Shown here: one piece after another, positions 13,022-25,995 of the stretch
How the letters are laid out: the number at the start of each line of letters is the position of its first letter
How positions within the stretch are numbered: position 1 is the stretch's first letter
Assembly: GCA_025331565.1 (NCBI GenBank)
Contig: JAFREQ010000037.1
Coordinates: 1,860,001-1,924,000, forward strand
DNA: 64,000 nt
Direction: 5' to 3'
Source of the DNA: Holacanthus passer
Lineage: Eukaryota; Chordata; Actinopteri; Pomacanthidae
The notes under the pieces: model-generated
Seen by the model: the letters and a program-made list of their open reading frames with translations, nothing else
What the model was told of the DNA's origin: nothing
The model's database searches: none
Program-made: the position numbers and the translations under genes

Positions 13022-15352
13022 AAATGCCTTTGTTTTGCTATTATTATCTCTCTGCTTCCCCTTATAGATGAAATGCAGCAGTTTCTCTCATTATTTAGAT
13101 GTGCATTCCTGTGGAATCAATTCTCATAGACACATATAAATTATTGTTTAACGAGAAGCTGTATCCTATAAATTATTCAAAGCACCTGGGATTACAATAC
13201 GAGATCAAATGATAGGAAAGAAAGAGCACTCTGCTGGAGGCAGCCCGCACACGAGCCATCACATCCCCAGTTTGATGTTCCACACAATCTGCTTATGCAG
13301 GAATAATTGGGGAGTAACAGACACCATGTGTACAGATACGCCGGCCCCGCTTTTGTACGCCATATTTGGAGAGAGGTAATTGGGCCGCTGGACATGGTCA
13401 GCAATGTCACCCCGACTCGTGTACACGTTTGTCCTCTGCGCAGGCAAAGTTAGCGAGCGAGCTCCTGAATAACAAGAAAAAATAATCAGCTTGTTTATTC
13501 TTTCTCCTGCAGGAATCCTTACAAAACCAGGAAAAAAAGGGAATAAAAGTTAGGGAGGAGCTACTTGTTTACAACTATCACGGCAACATACGGAGGAGCA
13601 AACTGTAATAATTTTTTTCATGGCCACTTTCCCCCCGTCCGGGTGAATTTAAACGTCAGATTTCAGGAGGTAAGAATACGGAAACAGTAGAATTTATTGG
13701 TGTGTTATGGTGCCCTGATGCGTTGTAAAAAGGACACTCCAGTAGATAAGGAGAAAGCCATTGTGTGGCGTGTGACTGATGGAGAAAGGGGATTTAAATT
13801 GAGTCCTCAGTCATAAAATAAATAATGTGTGTGTCACCAAAGTGGGGAGCGGATAGAAAGAGAAAAGAGAAAGATGACAATGATCTGCTCTCACAGGAAC
13901 CCAGGGCGTTGTAGGCCGGTAGACGGAGGGCATTGTGGGACTGTTAGAAACATGAGGGATGCAGGTGCACTGAGGGATGAATGTGGTTTTGCTGAGTGCG
14001 TGTGGCTGCGCTGGGATGAGAGGGGGGCACATAATTGCCCCCACAGATGGGTGAAGTGTAAAGAGGCAAGAGGCGGGTGTGGGGAGGAGGTGGGGAGCCA
14101 GTGTGTGCCATGGGTGCATGAACTACTGTATGTGCATCTATTTTGCTTTGCAGAAATCTTAAGCAAATTAGTTATCCAGTGTGGAACAGGAAAAAAAATG
14201 TCCCTGAAATACTCAAACTTCAGCAAACACAGGAGAAAAAGTTGAAGAGAGGATAAGAAGAGTGTGCATATGTGTCCAAAACAAGCACAAGGCATAAAAG
14301 ATGTGAATTACTGTTTCTACAAAGTGCAGTAAGTTTAACAGGTGCTGCAATACCCACAACAGGACTACTTTTTCTTTCCTCACGAATATGAAACTCACCT
14401 CTCAAAAAAAAAGAGGAAAATAAAAAGACACAGAGACTAGAAAACTCAAGGAGGAAGGGGGATTAAGATGAAGGCAGGACGGGCCGTGGGGAAGGAGAGG
14501 GTGAGCGAAACAAAGATAGAGGGAAACAGATAGAGGGAGCGAGCGAGAGAGTGGGTGGGAATCAGGAAGAGGGAGATCATAGCGAGGGAAAAGAAGAAGA
14601 CCAAAAGATCATAAGAGATGGATACGCATTTGCACACGAGAGAGAGAGAAAAAGAGGGGGAGAGGGAGCAGGAGACCGTAGGGGACTGTCCCCATTCCTG
14701 CACCCCAGGCTGAGAGCTCCTCTCCTCGACCGTGCCACTTCCGATCAGCCACGCAGACGAGCCTCAGCCCCCATGACAGAGCTGCTGAGACTGGCGGTGC
14801 CAGCTAAAGGCTGGATCCCCACTGAATATACTGATGAGAGAGCGAGAAGTTTGGGCTCTCAGTAGGCATGTTCCTCCCTCTCTTATTCATTTCAATTACA
14901 AGGGGCTTGTATTCCTGCAGGGCAAGGCCCTGTCGTGTGATCCACTGTAATGCAGCGAGGGCGACATGTAGAAGACACGCTGATGCACCATTATCTGCAT
15001 ATTATATGGAGCTGCTTACATTAGTGGCTACAGCGTGAGGGGAAACGGGCAGGAAGTGTCTGCTGAAAGGTGACTGAAAGAAGTTGAGGCGATGATGTAA
15101 ACACATAAACAGCAGATTAAAAAAAAATGGAATTTATTTAATACATCTTGAACACACTGAAGAAGAAATGCTTCATTTATGCTGCGCTGCAATTGACGCA
15201 CCTTGTTCTGGATTCTGAAGTACTGCCCACGACAAGTACTTGAAATATTTGAAACCATACTGAAATACATATGAGATCCCAAAACATTTTGATGCAATCA
15301 TATCATGGTCGCAAACACTTGAGATGTTTTGAATTCTGCACTGCTGCTTGAA

Positions 15353-15417
15353 CACACACACATGCATCAGCTTGCACACACACACACATACACACACACA
15401 CACATACACACACACAC
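15353..15417. repeat. (CA)n microsatellite, interrupted
   Basis: CA runs separated by TG, GCTTG and TA changes. Confidence 0.85.
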
Positions 15418-16984
15418 TGCCATCAGAGCTGAGCATTGTTGTACTTCTATTGTTCAAGTGCAAAAAAAATAAATAGGTAAAATAAACCTATGTCTTTATG
15501 ACTCATATATTATATTGTAGCCTATCGATTAATCTCCAACTCAGACACGTGCTTTGGAGGAAAGAATATATTCAGAGATTCTTCTACCTGAAGCCTTTTA
15601 CTTCCTATAATCTTTAGTTTAATTTCAGAGGAATATGGGTGTTTTGTAGTACGACTTCCTTTCCAGTAAGAGCTCTCTTTGTGCAGGCAGAGAATGTGTT
15701 TTATTTGTATTTATGCATATGAATAGCATACGCTGAATGCCAATGATTAGATGGCTTAAGTTCCCCTTCAGAGTTCATATCCTCCATAAAACTGTCCAAT
15801 TATATGTTCATGAGCTGAGAGGAGGATATGTATGCATGTGACTGAAAGCATGCCCAACAGTGCCACCTAGCCCTTTAGAGCAGAGGGAAACCGTTTTTTT
15901 ATTATCTTCCTCTGTTTCTGCATTTCATTTTTATGACCCATGAGCAAATTGCTGTGAAGTCAGCAATATTTTTGTGTTTTAATTCAAGGGTTTTTGCCCA
16001 ATTTTGGTATCTTACGTTTGGCAGTTGGTTTGGAAAATATGTTGAATGGATTTCAGAGTCATTACATTTCGGGTTTTTTATTGATCACACTGATAATAAT
16101 AATTTCCTTTCTGTACAAAACAGGAAACCACAGCAGCTCTATTGTGAAAATTCTAGTGAAATTCCAACACGGCATATAATATGCATACCTTGTCAGTGGT
16201 GCAATATAATACCTCACTGTGAGCGAGCGAGTAATTTTTCGCTGTGTGAGTCTGAGTCTGAGCAGGGGAGTTATTCTCTGCCTGATAACTGCCAAAATAA
16301 CAGCAGATAATTAGGCCCTTTAGAGCGCTGGGTGTCTCTTAACAAAGGCACCTGCGTTTCCTGTGGTGTTTGCCGTGCACCCCGAGTGATTGTCATTTTT
16401 AATCTAGCATTCCCGCTGAGACTTCTTCGGCAGCAGCCTAGTCTGTCGGGTGCCCCGGGTACCTGCATGGGAAGCATGCGGGCGTACGTGTGCATGAGCA
16501 TGCTCGTGTGCAAGTGTATCCGGTTAGCCAAGCATGTGTCAGTGCATGCACATGAAAGCAGACATGTGTAAAAAAAAAAAAAAACACCCCGCTGAAAGCT
16601 ACCTCTATACCTGTGTGTTTGCATGTGCATATAGCTGTTTATGTGTATGCACTATTGGGTGTTTAAATCTGGCATTCTCCTCATAACTATGCTATAATTG
16701 CCCGCAAGTTAAAATGGTTGACATTAAAATTGACATCACACCAGAGGTTAATGTTATCAGTCAGCCTCCGCAAAGAAAATTACCTCCCCAGCATTCAGGT
16801 TTGTGTATTCATAAATGTGGTTTATTCTCAGGATTGGCAACTTCAACGGCAAATGTTTGCAAATGTACAGGAATGATTTTCAGTTCATCTGAATGAAATA
16901 ATTTGTTCTGAACATCCTCCCTCATCTGACTGCTCTGACAAGAAACAGACACCCTCCCTCTCCTCTTCCCTCCTCGGTCTTTTT

Positions 16985-17009
16985 ACTCTCTCTCTCTCTC
17001 TCTCTCTCC
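16985..17009. repeat. (TC)n microsatellite
   Basis: About 12 TC units in a pyrimidine-rich stretch. Confidence 0.85.
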
Positions 17010-19619
17010 CCTCCCAATAAAGAAACAAACACGGAGCCAAATAAACCCGTTGCAATTCCTCTCCAGTGCAGCCATCCACATCCTGGACTGTGCCAGGTTG
17101 GGGAAATCATTGGAATTGTTTACCCCCAACCCACCCACCCCCAATACCACCACCACCATCACGCACACACACCTCCCATCTTCCTCCTTCTCCCCCTCCT
17201 CTGCCCCCCCCACCCCTCCTTCTTCTTCTCCTCTACAAAATGAGATGCCCGTGTCTGATCGCCTGAGCCAATTTGCAGACCCATGTGGCACCCTTCCCTT
17301 CAGACCTGGGCATTGTGCCTCTCGCTCCCTGGCAAAGAGGCGAGGAATTATTTTTATCCCCCAAACACGCGGATATGCACCGATGATTTCAAATGCCTGC
17401 CTCGCACATTGTCAGGGATGATTTTGGCCAAGTGCCAAACCTATTATATTGATCTCTCTTTCTCTGTATTTCAATAGCCACAGACAATGCAGATTTACTG
17501 CAGAACATATTAGGGAAATAAAAATCAGTCTCAGGCACTAAACTCGCTGAAACTGATGGTATGCATATATGCGTGTTTGTGTGTGTGTGTCTGTGCGTGA
17601 TCGTGCTAAAGGCTTTTTTGCTAAATTTTGTTAACAGTGCTATCAGGTTTGGTTCTATCTCCATGGTAGCCTAACATCAGTTTTCATTAGTTAGCCTAAT
17701 ATGCAGCTCCTTCTAACCAAATGTCTAATTACATTCTGACATATTCTCATCATGTCATTGAGTATCACAACATTTGAGCCATTATTTTTTTTCTACCTCA
17801 GCTTATTGCTTTGGCATCTAGATCTTTTTCCTTGGAGTGCGTTGCTGGCATGTCGGCTCTGGCTTTGGTTGGAAACGATGAGACCTCCGATGTTTGCCGA
17901 GGTACACACGGGAATATTCAAATGTTGAAACTGGCAGGAAACGGGCCGCCAGCTAATGAGCGTGTCTATGAGAAAATGATTTGGTTGTTTCCTGAGAGGG
18001 AAATCACAGAGAATGGCTAAATGGGAGCTCTCCGAAGAGACTCTGCAGAGGCTCGGTGTACGGCGACGAGTCCGCGTTGGGAGGCCGGCGGATTGGATGA
18101 ACACTGTCTGTCTGCCTCGTTGCCAATGTCATTAGTGCTGAGGACTGAGAACGACCACCATGTCCCTTTTGATTGCCATTAGAGCCTGGAGCCAAACAAA
18201 GAACCAAACAAAAGGCCCAGAATAGACTTGGAGTGGAGGTCATGCCAGCCACAGGGAGACTTCAATAGCAGAGCCTTTGGTGTCCTTTAGACCCCGTTTG
18301 GCACCGTGGAACGCTTTAACAAGGCAAAACATACTGTATCAATCATGCACAGTAAATGGATTGATCACACACAGTTGAACATATAACACCCTTCTGGCTG
18401 ATCCTATAAAGAGAGAATATCAAATGTAAACAAAGGTCTTTTATGTGGGGAAACAATGTGCGATCACTTCATTCCTCAAAGGCTAATATTTTTATTTGAT
18501 ACCGCTTTAACCTTTGAGCTAAATCTCAATTAACATGTTGAAGGTACCCTGAGGAGGTGGGGAACACTGGTGGCACTGTGGAGCAATGTTGTGACAAGCA
18601 GGTCTCCATATAGTTAATATCCTGTGTTCAGCCATCACACACAGAGACACCATGAGCAAGGGGGTGACGTGTTACACATTTCTGCCATCTGCAGAGGGCA
18701 GCAATACATGTTGAACTAAAGGCTAAATTTAGGACAGGGAATGCTTTGAACATGTCAGTGTGTTTTGTTAAGAAAATCCCTGAAAACCTATTTTGTCAAT
18801 TACATGAACTTGATTTTCTACAACAGTTTTCATCATTTCACATAAGAAATTTCTGCACTTATGTCCTTCCTTTGTAAAATGCTTTAAAGTGGACAATGCT
18901 CAGCTGGAAAAAGGTGATTTCACAAACTTTTGTGTTGGATTGGATTTACCAATATTTCAATCAAAACTTGATGATAGTTTTGGAATTAAATGAATCTAAT
19001 CAAACGCCACAAATAATCAGCTGATTATTTGACTTTTTGATTGTTACGATTTTAATAAATAATTAGTTTTTTCTAAACAGTAACTTTTATTATAGCTCAG
19101 TAATGTATTATATAAGATTTCAGGGACTTTAAAAATAATGACTGAACAGTATGCTGCACACGAGAAATGCAGCTTTTAAGCACCATTTTTCAGCATCAGA
19201 ATCTGAATCAGGTCTCAGCGACTCAGTACGTGTCCCACTGACCTGACTGACTGACACACTAGCCATGCTTGGTCTGCCATGACGTTGGACAAATGCCTAC
19301 ATTATTGCCTTTGGTTTCACTTAATTTGCTGTGTAAATTCACCGCTGCTGCGAAATAAATTGCAAAAACTCAATGAGCTACAAGTTGAAAGCCTCAGCAA
19401 ACTCTAATAGAGTGATATAATCAAAACTGTACAATTCATTACAGAGGCAAAAAGCAGAGGATCTTGCGGACGTGTTGCAAACAGGACGTGAATGTGGCTT
19501 CAACTTTGACAATATTTTAAATATCCAATCAAAATCTGTGTAGTTTTGATTTCATGTCATCATGCTTACTTCCTTATTTTATGGCTTTGTGAAAGTCGAA
19601 TTCTCTATATTTAAATACG

Positions 19620-19896
19620 CTCAGTGGCCACTTTACTGTACATCTGTATTGAGTTCATAGTTAGTGATGGCAAATCAGCACAAGGACTGCATCATATTCA
19701 GAAGTGCCTCTAATATTCTGCCACTCCTCATGTATGTAAATGAAATTGGCAAGAAAGAGAAACAGCTTTCAATAGCATGTCCTGTACAGAAGCACCTTTG
19801 ATTCTGACCTCAATAATAAATATATAATTGAATTGTAGATGTTACGGCAGGGCTGCATGGGATTATACAGTTGTACCTCATAAAGTGGCCACTGAG
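19620..19896. mobile_element. MITE with 16-bp perfect terminal inverted repeats
   Basis: The ends CTCAGTGGCCACTTTA (19620-19635) and TAAAGTGGCCACTGAG (19881-19896) are perfect inverted repeats. The interior is 245 bases and non-coding. This end sequence is widespread in teleosts and is shared with Tc1-type transposons, so this is a non-autonomous relative. Confidence 0.75.
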
Positions 19897-22800
19897 TGCA
19901 TGTATGGAACATGTATTTAAAAATTCACTTTTCTTTTTTTTTTTGCTTTGCTTTGCTTTTCTTTTTGTGTGTGAGATTTATAGTATGCCCTCTGTGTATG
20001 ACATAGCATTTCACTGTGTATGTGACCCCAGCTCCAGTTAGATTAGAGGGGTCATCCTCATCTCGTTGCAGCAATGATAAAATGTAATGTAAAAAAGAAA
20101 AAGTAAAACATTTACAGCCGGGAATAAAGAAACAGTTAATGATGGTTTTCACTGACCTCTGAGCATCTCTGACAAGAGTAACACCTCATTGTTTGGCCTT
20201 GAGTTTTCACTCGCTTGTTAGACAGACATCCTCTGGTAATTGAGGTCAAAATGTCTTCGCAATGGTAGACATCATACAATGCATTGATTTTGTGTTGATA
20301 TTTCTTTCTCTCTTAAGAGATGACCAGGTGCAATCATTGCCTTTTAGAGTGTGTATGCAATCTGCAAGAGGTTGTTTTGCTTATGCCCTGGCACTGCCCA
20401 GGATTTCCCATTGGGATTATACTTATTCATTATATAAAGTGGCTGCTGTAAATTGTTGCACAGATAGTTGCTTAGATAGTTCATGGCTCTATAAGCTTTG
20501 ATCCTAAATACATTGAAGTATACTGTATATTAAGAGGGGCCAAAGTCGTCATATCGAGCTATATTACATTTAGTGATACTTATACTGTATATTTGAAGAA
20601 TCTCAAGCAGATAGTACATTACTGTTTGATACAGTATAATTTTTTTTTTTACATTTTAGTATAATATTTGTGTTTGTGTGTGATTTCCTTGCATCTGTTC
20701 CCGTGCAGAATTTCTTGCTGATCCCATAAGACTCCTCTGGCTGGCGTCCCATCAGAAGTCGTCTCTTGAATGAGAGACGGCTCGATGGTGCTCAGATGGA
20801 GAGAGTATTGTCAGAGGAGCTGCATGTGACTAATCAGGACTGGGCTCGCCGCCCTGACTCCCAAACCATATTCTGCTGATTCAAAAGGCCACTGAGACTC
20901 CATGGTAATGGAAAAGCATGATGGGGCCATCAGAGAAAGTCAAGAAATATTGTGGCTGATATTGCTTTGGTTGATGTCCAACACAATATGCGGTAATATA
21001 TCAGCAGAGCTGTTGAAAGCCATTATGGGATTCATTATATGACGTAAATAAACAACTGATTGATCCAGCCTGGGGTCAATAATCAGCAACAAACCAAGTT
21101 ACGGATCAAGCGTATGAGTTACTCCTATCTAACCAGCGGTCTGTCTTGTTGTTGTTTGTGCCTTCTGCCATATGCCTGTCTCTATCTTTTTCTCACTCCC
21201 TTTTTATCTCTTCTTTTTCTCTCTCTGGTCACTCTCTGCCTTGCTCCGTGCCTCCACACACATAAAATGGAGGGCAGCGGTGAGGTTCCAATTCAGAACT
21301 CATTTGTGGTGCTGCCGGCCCCCTACCCGCTCAGCAGTTGCCGAGGGGACCCAGGGGAGCCCTATCACAGCTCTATATGCAAATGTCCTTGCACCTGGAC
21401 AACAGCGTGGGCATGCTGGGACTGGGAGCTTATTTATGCAAATCTCGGGGAGACAGTCACAGCACAGAGCCGGCCACAGACACTGGTGGCCATATCTCCC
21501 CGCCTGCACAACAACTAGTTTGAAAAATGTAGCAAACATGAAAGATGTGGACCAAGTTGCAAAAGGTGGAGGTTGGAGTGACAGAGTCAAGGAGATTGGT
21601 ATAGAGCTTGTGGTAAATAAAATGTATGGATGTTGCAGATGGATGTACAGCATGTGGGGATTTGGTGGGTTTTTCCTGTATCTCAAGAAAATTCACAATT
21701 AGAAGTCTTGATTGAATGCCTAAGGTGTGACTGTACAGGTATGTGCAATGTAATAATTAATGAGTGAGACAATTAGTGATGAAAAGCTCGAATCTTTTTT
21801 TTTGCACAACACACACATATACATAAAGGATCGCACATGCAAGAACACACACTGCAAAGGTGTTTGTTTACCATCACAACACCACTGACAAGAAGCAATA
21901 ACACTGAATATGTTAAAGCGCTCCACGGCGAAAGGAGAACAAAACCAATCTTTGTGTCTCAGCTGGCCCTGCCTCCCGACTGGGCCGCACCACTGTGTGA
22001 GACATCACACAGGAAAACGCTCCCTCTCCGCATACAACAGGCCACATTAATGTGCAAATGTATGCAAGAAAATTTCAGAAAAGCCGAATTTACTGAGCCA
22101 AATGAGGTAGCTGCACTCAAATTGTCGGGATTATGAATAATTACCGCACGTTTCATGGAACTTTCCTCAATTTCCTGTGAAACAATGACTTCAGTGGTTT
22201 AATTGAGGAAAATCCACACGTGGTGTGAAGTTATTGTTTTCCAGGGGCTGGAGGTAGGAGCTACCTATGCCCATTTTCATATACTGAATCAAGGGACATG
22301 CAAAGAGTCTGTAGTTGCAACAATTTCCCTTAGTTCCCTTTGTAATACCTGCCAGTTCTGCAGAAGAACCTTGTTAATTACACTCAACATATTGTCTGTC
22401 AGCAGAAAGGCTTGTGAATTCTGCTTGGCTGAGGTGACAGTGTTACCTCGAACTGTTTTTTCCTAAAAAATCTCTGCTGCTCCATACTTAGCTGAACAAC
22501 ACTGTTGGTCAGTGAATGTGATTACCTTTTTCCAGTAATAAGTAGTGCAAAGGATCACAATTGTCTTTGTCATTGTCTTTCCATTGAAGCTGGCAGCTTG
22601 GTTTAGTTTAGTGGAGCAACTGCTCAAGAAGGCAATGAATTGGTACGTGGACTGCAGGTGAGAGCAGGTCTCTACCAAAAGAGGATAAATGCATTCCCTG
22701 TAACATGAAATGCACGTCCTGGTAACTCCAAAGTCATCTTATTTAACACATTGTGGTTAGCCTCTTCCTCTTAGCTAGATTGCATTTGACAGAACTGAGC

Positions 22801-24179
22801 TGAAAAACGAAAGTAATGTAACGATAATGTAGCTAATTCCTTTTACTGTTGAGTAATTATTAAAGTAATGTAATTACATTTAGAATAATAACATGAAATG
22901 AATAATTGATAGTATATTCCAAGTAACTTGCCAGTACTGCTAATAAACAATAAAATCCAGCTCACATCTCTCACACAATCTCCCAGCTCAAGGGAAGGCC
23001 TCCTAAAACGTTGGGAAATGCCCCTTTAATGTGAGAACTTAAAAGGGCAGAGCGGGTAAGAGCGGGTGCTTTCATGGTAATTAGACCAGTGGCTGACGTG
23101 CTGTGCCTTAAACAGCAGTGGTCATGGAGGAAGCGGGTCTCATAGTGCTCTAATTCACCCCGAGAATGATGCACCAGCCTGGGGGCTGACTGGCAGCTTT
23201 GATGCTCTGATCACCAGGATGCTGCCTCTCACCTTCTGGTTCAAAACCAGGAGAGCAGAAAAAGAGACGAGAGACAAGGTGGTTAAGAATGATGGCTTAC
23301 GACTCTTTGTGGTTTGATTGAGAGCAGCAACAAACTTGGATATGACGTAAGGTGCTTTAAAAAATGTAGATGAGTCCATCATGAAAAGCAGATGAAAGGA
23401 GTCTTTGGTGATGTGGACCAAGAAGAAAAATGTCAGAGAAGAAAATGACTTAAAGAAAGAGGTAAAAAAAAAAAAAAAAGGGAGGGGGTGGGGATGAAGG
23501 AGGGCTAGGACGGCTGTTGTTATTGTGTTTGATGTAGTGCTTGACAAGAGAGAGAGTTTAGAAATCCTTGTGTAGTACGAGGCAGAGGAAGAGAGGGTTC
23601 ATTTAAATGCATGCTCACTCAGGGCCCATACGGAGTGGGTGTCTGTTGAGAATTCATCATGGCCTTACTGATAAAGCCTGAGCCTCTTAGCGAGGGGAAA
23701 GGAGAGACAGATCACTCTCTTGAGGTGAGATTGCCTCGTGGATGGACACTTGTTATGTAGAAATACACAACACTGACGGATATTACCGCGGCACTTTCGG
23801 ACTGGTTAGTCATCCCTCCATCCATCCATCCATCCATCCATTCCACCGTTTCCCCAGGTTGAACGTGAAGTGCTCTCTGGGGACCATAAGCTGCAGACTG
23901 CATCGGTGATTAAAGCTTCACAACAATTAGGAGGAAAGTTTTCAGGGACAGAAATCTTTTCTTTACAAATCACCCAGGTAATGATGGGTATTATATCATA
24001 TAGCATCTGTTTAAACTTAAATAGACGTGTTGAAAATGTTCAGACGGACCGATCACTTAAAACCACTGCATGTGTAAGTGCCACATAAAGCATTTTAACT
24101 CAAATATGTATATATAACCTACGTTAACTCTTTTTTTTGGTCATTTGGGGACAATACAACAAGCTGTAAACAAAACATT
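19897..24179. other. Non-coding DNA, no gene seen
   Basis: Open frames at 21060-21702 and 23155-23547 lack motifs and consistent splice signals. A balanced, repeat-free stretch at 20700-20900 is a possible conserved element. Confidence 0.45.
23815..23841. repeat. (ATCC)n microsatellite
   Basis: Six to seven tandem ATCC units. Confidence 0.9.
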
Positions 24180-24690
24180 GACATAGTAATTCTCTTGTTG
24201 ATATGGGTTAAAGGTGGACAAAGGTGTTAGCAAGCAGTTGCTAATTTACACATCAAGCAGACAAGTCTGGAGTTGTGTTGGTCTGAAGTCCAATATTCAC
24301 CCTTCCTTTAAACTCTGTTTTTGTCTCCACCACTCCTGGGGGAAATACTTACCTCCTTAGCTGCTGAATACGAACCAAACAGCTCAACTGTTGTTTGGTG
24401 CCGGATCTGAGAAATACAAGGGATTTCTTAGAGGTTTTTTTTGCTGACAGCTGCTGCTGCTGGAAACAAGATTGATGAGAACAGTGAGAATGAACCAAAA
24501 CAGTAAAGTTGTGGGTCATGAAACCAAAACAATGACCTGAAAGAGGCTGAAATGCTCCGTAGAGCTGAGCTGCAGAGTCGGATAATATTTCTCCCTGGGC
24601 TCATCACTCTGACCCTTTTCATATAACATATATTCATTTGATCCATTGTTATTATAGATAGTGTATCAATTAGAGCAGCTTTGAACAAAT
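24180..24690 (+). repeat. Dispersed repeat family A, copy 1
   Basis: About 500 bases that match 31190-31670 in the same orientation. Shared landmarks, in order, are ATCAAGCAGACA / ATCCAGCAGACA, CACTCCTGGGGGAAATA / CAACTCCTGAGAAAAAATA, AACAATGACCTGAAAGAGG / AACAATGAACTGAAAGAGG, CTGCAGAGTCGGATAATA, CATATAACATATATTC, and GAGCAGCTTTGAA / GTGCAGCTTTAAA. There is no coding capacity. I recall similar sequence from many teleost genomes but cannot name the family. Confidence 0.65.
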
Positions 24691-25904
24691 CAGACCATTA
24701 GCAAGACTGGCAGCCTCTACTGGTCTTGAAAATATGTTTTACATTGTGCGCTAATGGCGTGTGCGGGAAATCTGCTTTATTGCTTTATTGCAAAGGAGGA
24801 GCTTGCTTTATGGTACAAAACAGATGTTTTCCAGCCCAACTGGGGCTACGCACAGAGAGCCTCCATCAATATCAGATGGTGGACTAAATGAAAGGTGACC
24901 AAAAAAACCAAGCTGTCTCAACATAGTGTTGTTGACAGTATTAGAATTTACTTGGTTTTAAAAAGGCTGCATATGGATTTGAAGAGACTTATTTGAAGGG
25001 TTTTTAAACAGAAATTCATGTATGTTTATGTGTGTGCATTAGTTTCATTTGCATGCATCAAAGGGAATGTACGTTAGTCAAACAATGACCTGAAATTCAA
25101 ATACAAGAAGTTTTTTTTTTTGTTTTTTTTTTTACAATCCTTTCAACATTCTAACACATGTCATGCTTTGAAATGGAGCAAAGTAAATTATATTAAAAGT
25201 TAGGTTATTTTATCAGGGACAGTTGATTTATGCAACTGAAATACACCGGTGTTGGTTGTATCACATCCATCTATTCATTTTTATTGTGGTTGTTGTCTTT
25301 GTTATACTTTGTACTTGGGTTTTATAGTTTGTATTAAAACCTCTATGCATGGATTTGTTGCTGTATTTATTCTTTGTGCACATAATTCATAGGCAATGTA
25401 GATATAATATTTGGCCCTGATAGTTGCAGTTTGTGAGTAAAACTCTTTGCAAGATTGGACTAATGTATAAATATACCTGTGACACAGTGGTTATATAATG
25501 CAGGTGCAGGTGATGTGATCTTTAAGCTGAATCAGCAAACCTGCTGTGTTGTCTCTTGTTTGCTTGTTCCGGCAATTAGCTTTTGAACCTCCATCATGTC
25601 CTTGGACAGAAGTGTCCTACCAACATACATCTGCCCCTCTGCAGAAAGCTGCTGCCGCTCATCACAGTGACTTTTCACAACCAAAACAATCCTCTCTCTT
25701 TCCTTTGTTTCTCTCTCCCTCTCTCACACACTCGCTAAAATAAGTCAAAACTAATCCAAGCAACCTTCCATCTGCTTCCACTCCAATCTCCTGAAAAGTT
25801 GCAGATTTTTATGCACTTTTTCATCTCTAATGTGATAGACGGGCAAAACTTTTTTGGAGTGCAGGGGGGATTCGGGGGGCTGGCATGGCGGCGATGGTGG
25901 CGGC

Positions 25905-25995
25905 GGTGGTGAAGTAGGCAGCAATTAGCGTGGCGCTAATGAACTCCCTCTCATTATCAGTGAATCAACAGGCCTGTGCTAATTACGGTTAGCAG
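25905..25995. promoter_or_regulatory. Candidate conserved non-coding element
   Basis: GCAATTAGCGTGGCGCTAAT, CTCATTATCAGTGAATC and GTGCTAATTACGGTTAGC carry several homeodomain-type TAAT cores beside a GGC-rich stretch at 25880-25917. No coding frame. Based on composition only. Confidence 0.25.

Larger units (their letters stand above)
11721..19619. other. Non-coding DNA, no gene seen
   Basis: Purine-rich patches (14420-14660) and pyrimidine-rich patches (17130-17235) create open frames without protein character. Stretches at 15690-15860 and 17800-18070 are of balanced composition and repeat-free and may be conserved non-coding DNA, but I cannot test this. Confidence 0.45.

Noticed and set aside
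21060..21702. Two overlapping plus-strand frames of 152 and 176 codons, and a minus-strand frame of 128
   Set aside because: Three long frames over the same DNA without motifs or exon borders indicate chance openness.
23155..23547. 130-codon minus-strand frame rich in Phe and Ser
   Set aside because: It crosses a poly(A) tract (poly-Phe on the minus strand) and lacks any domain.
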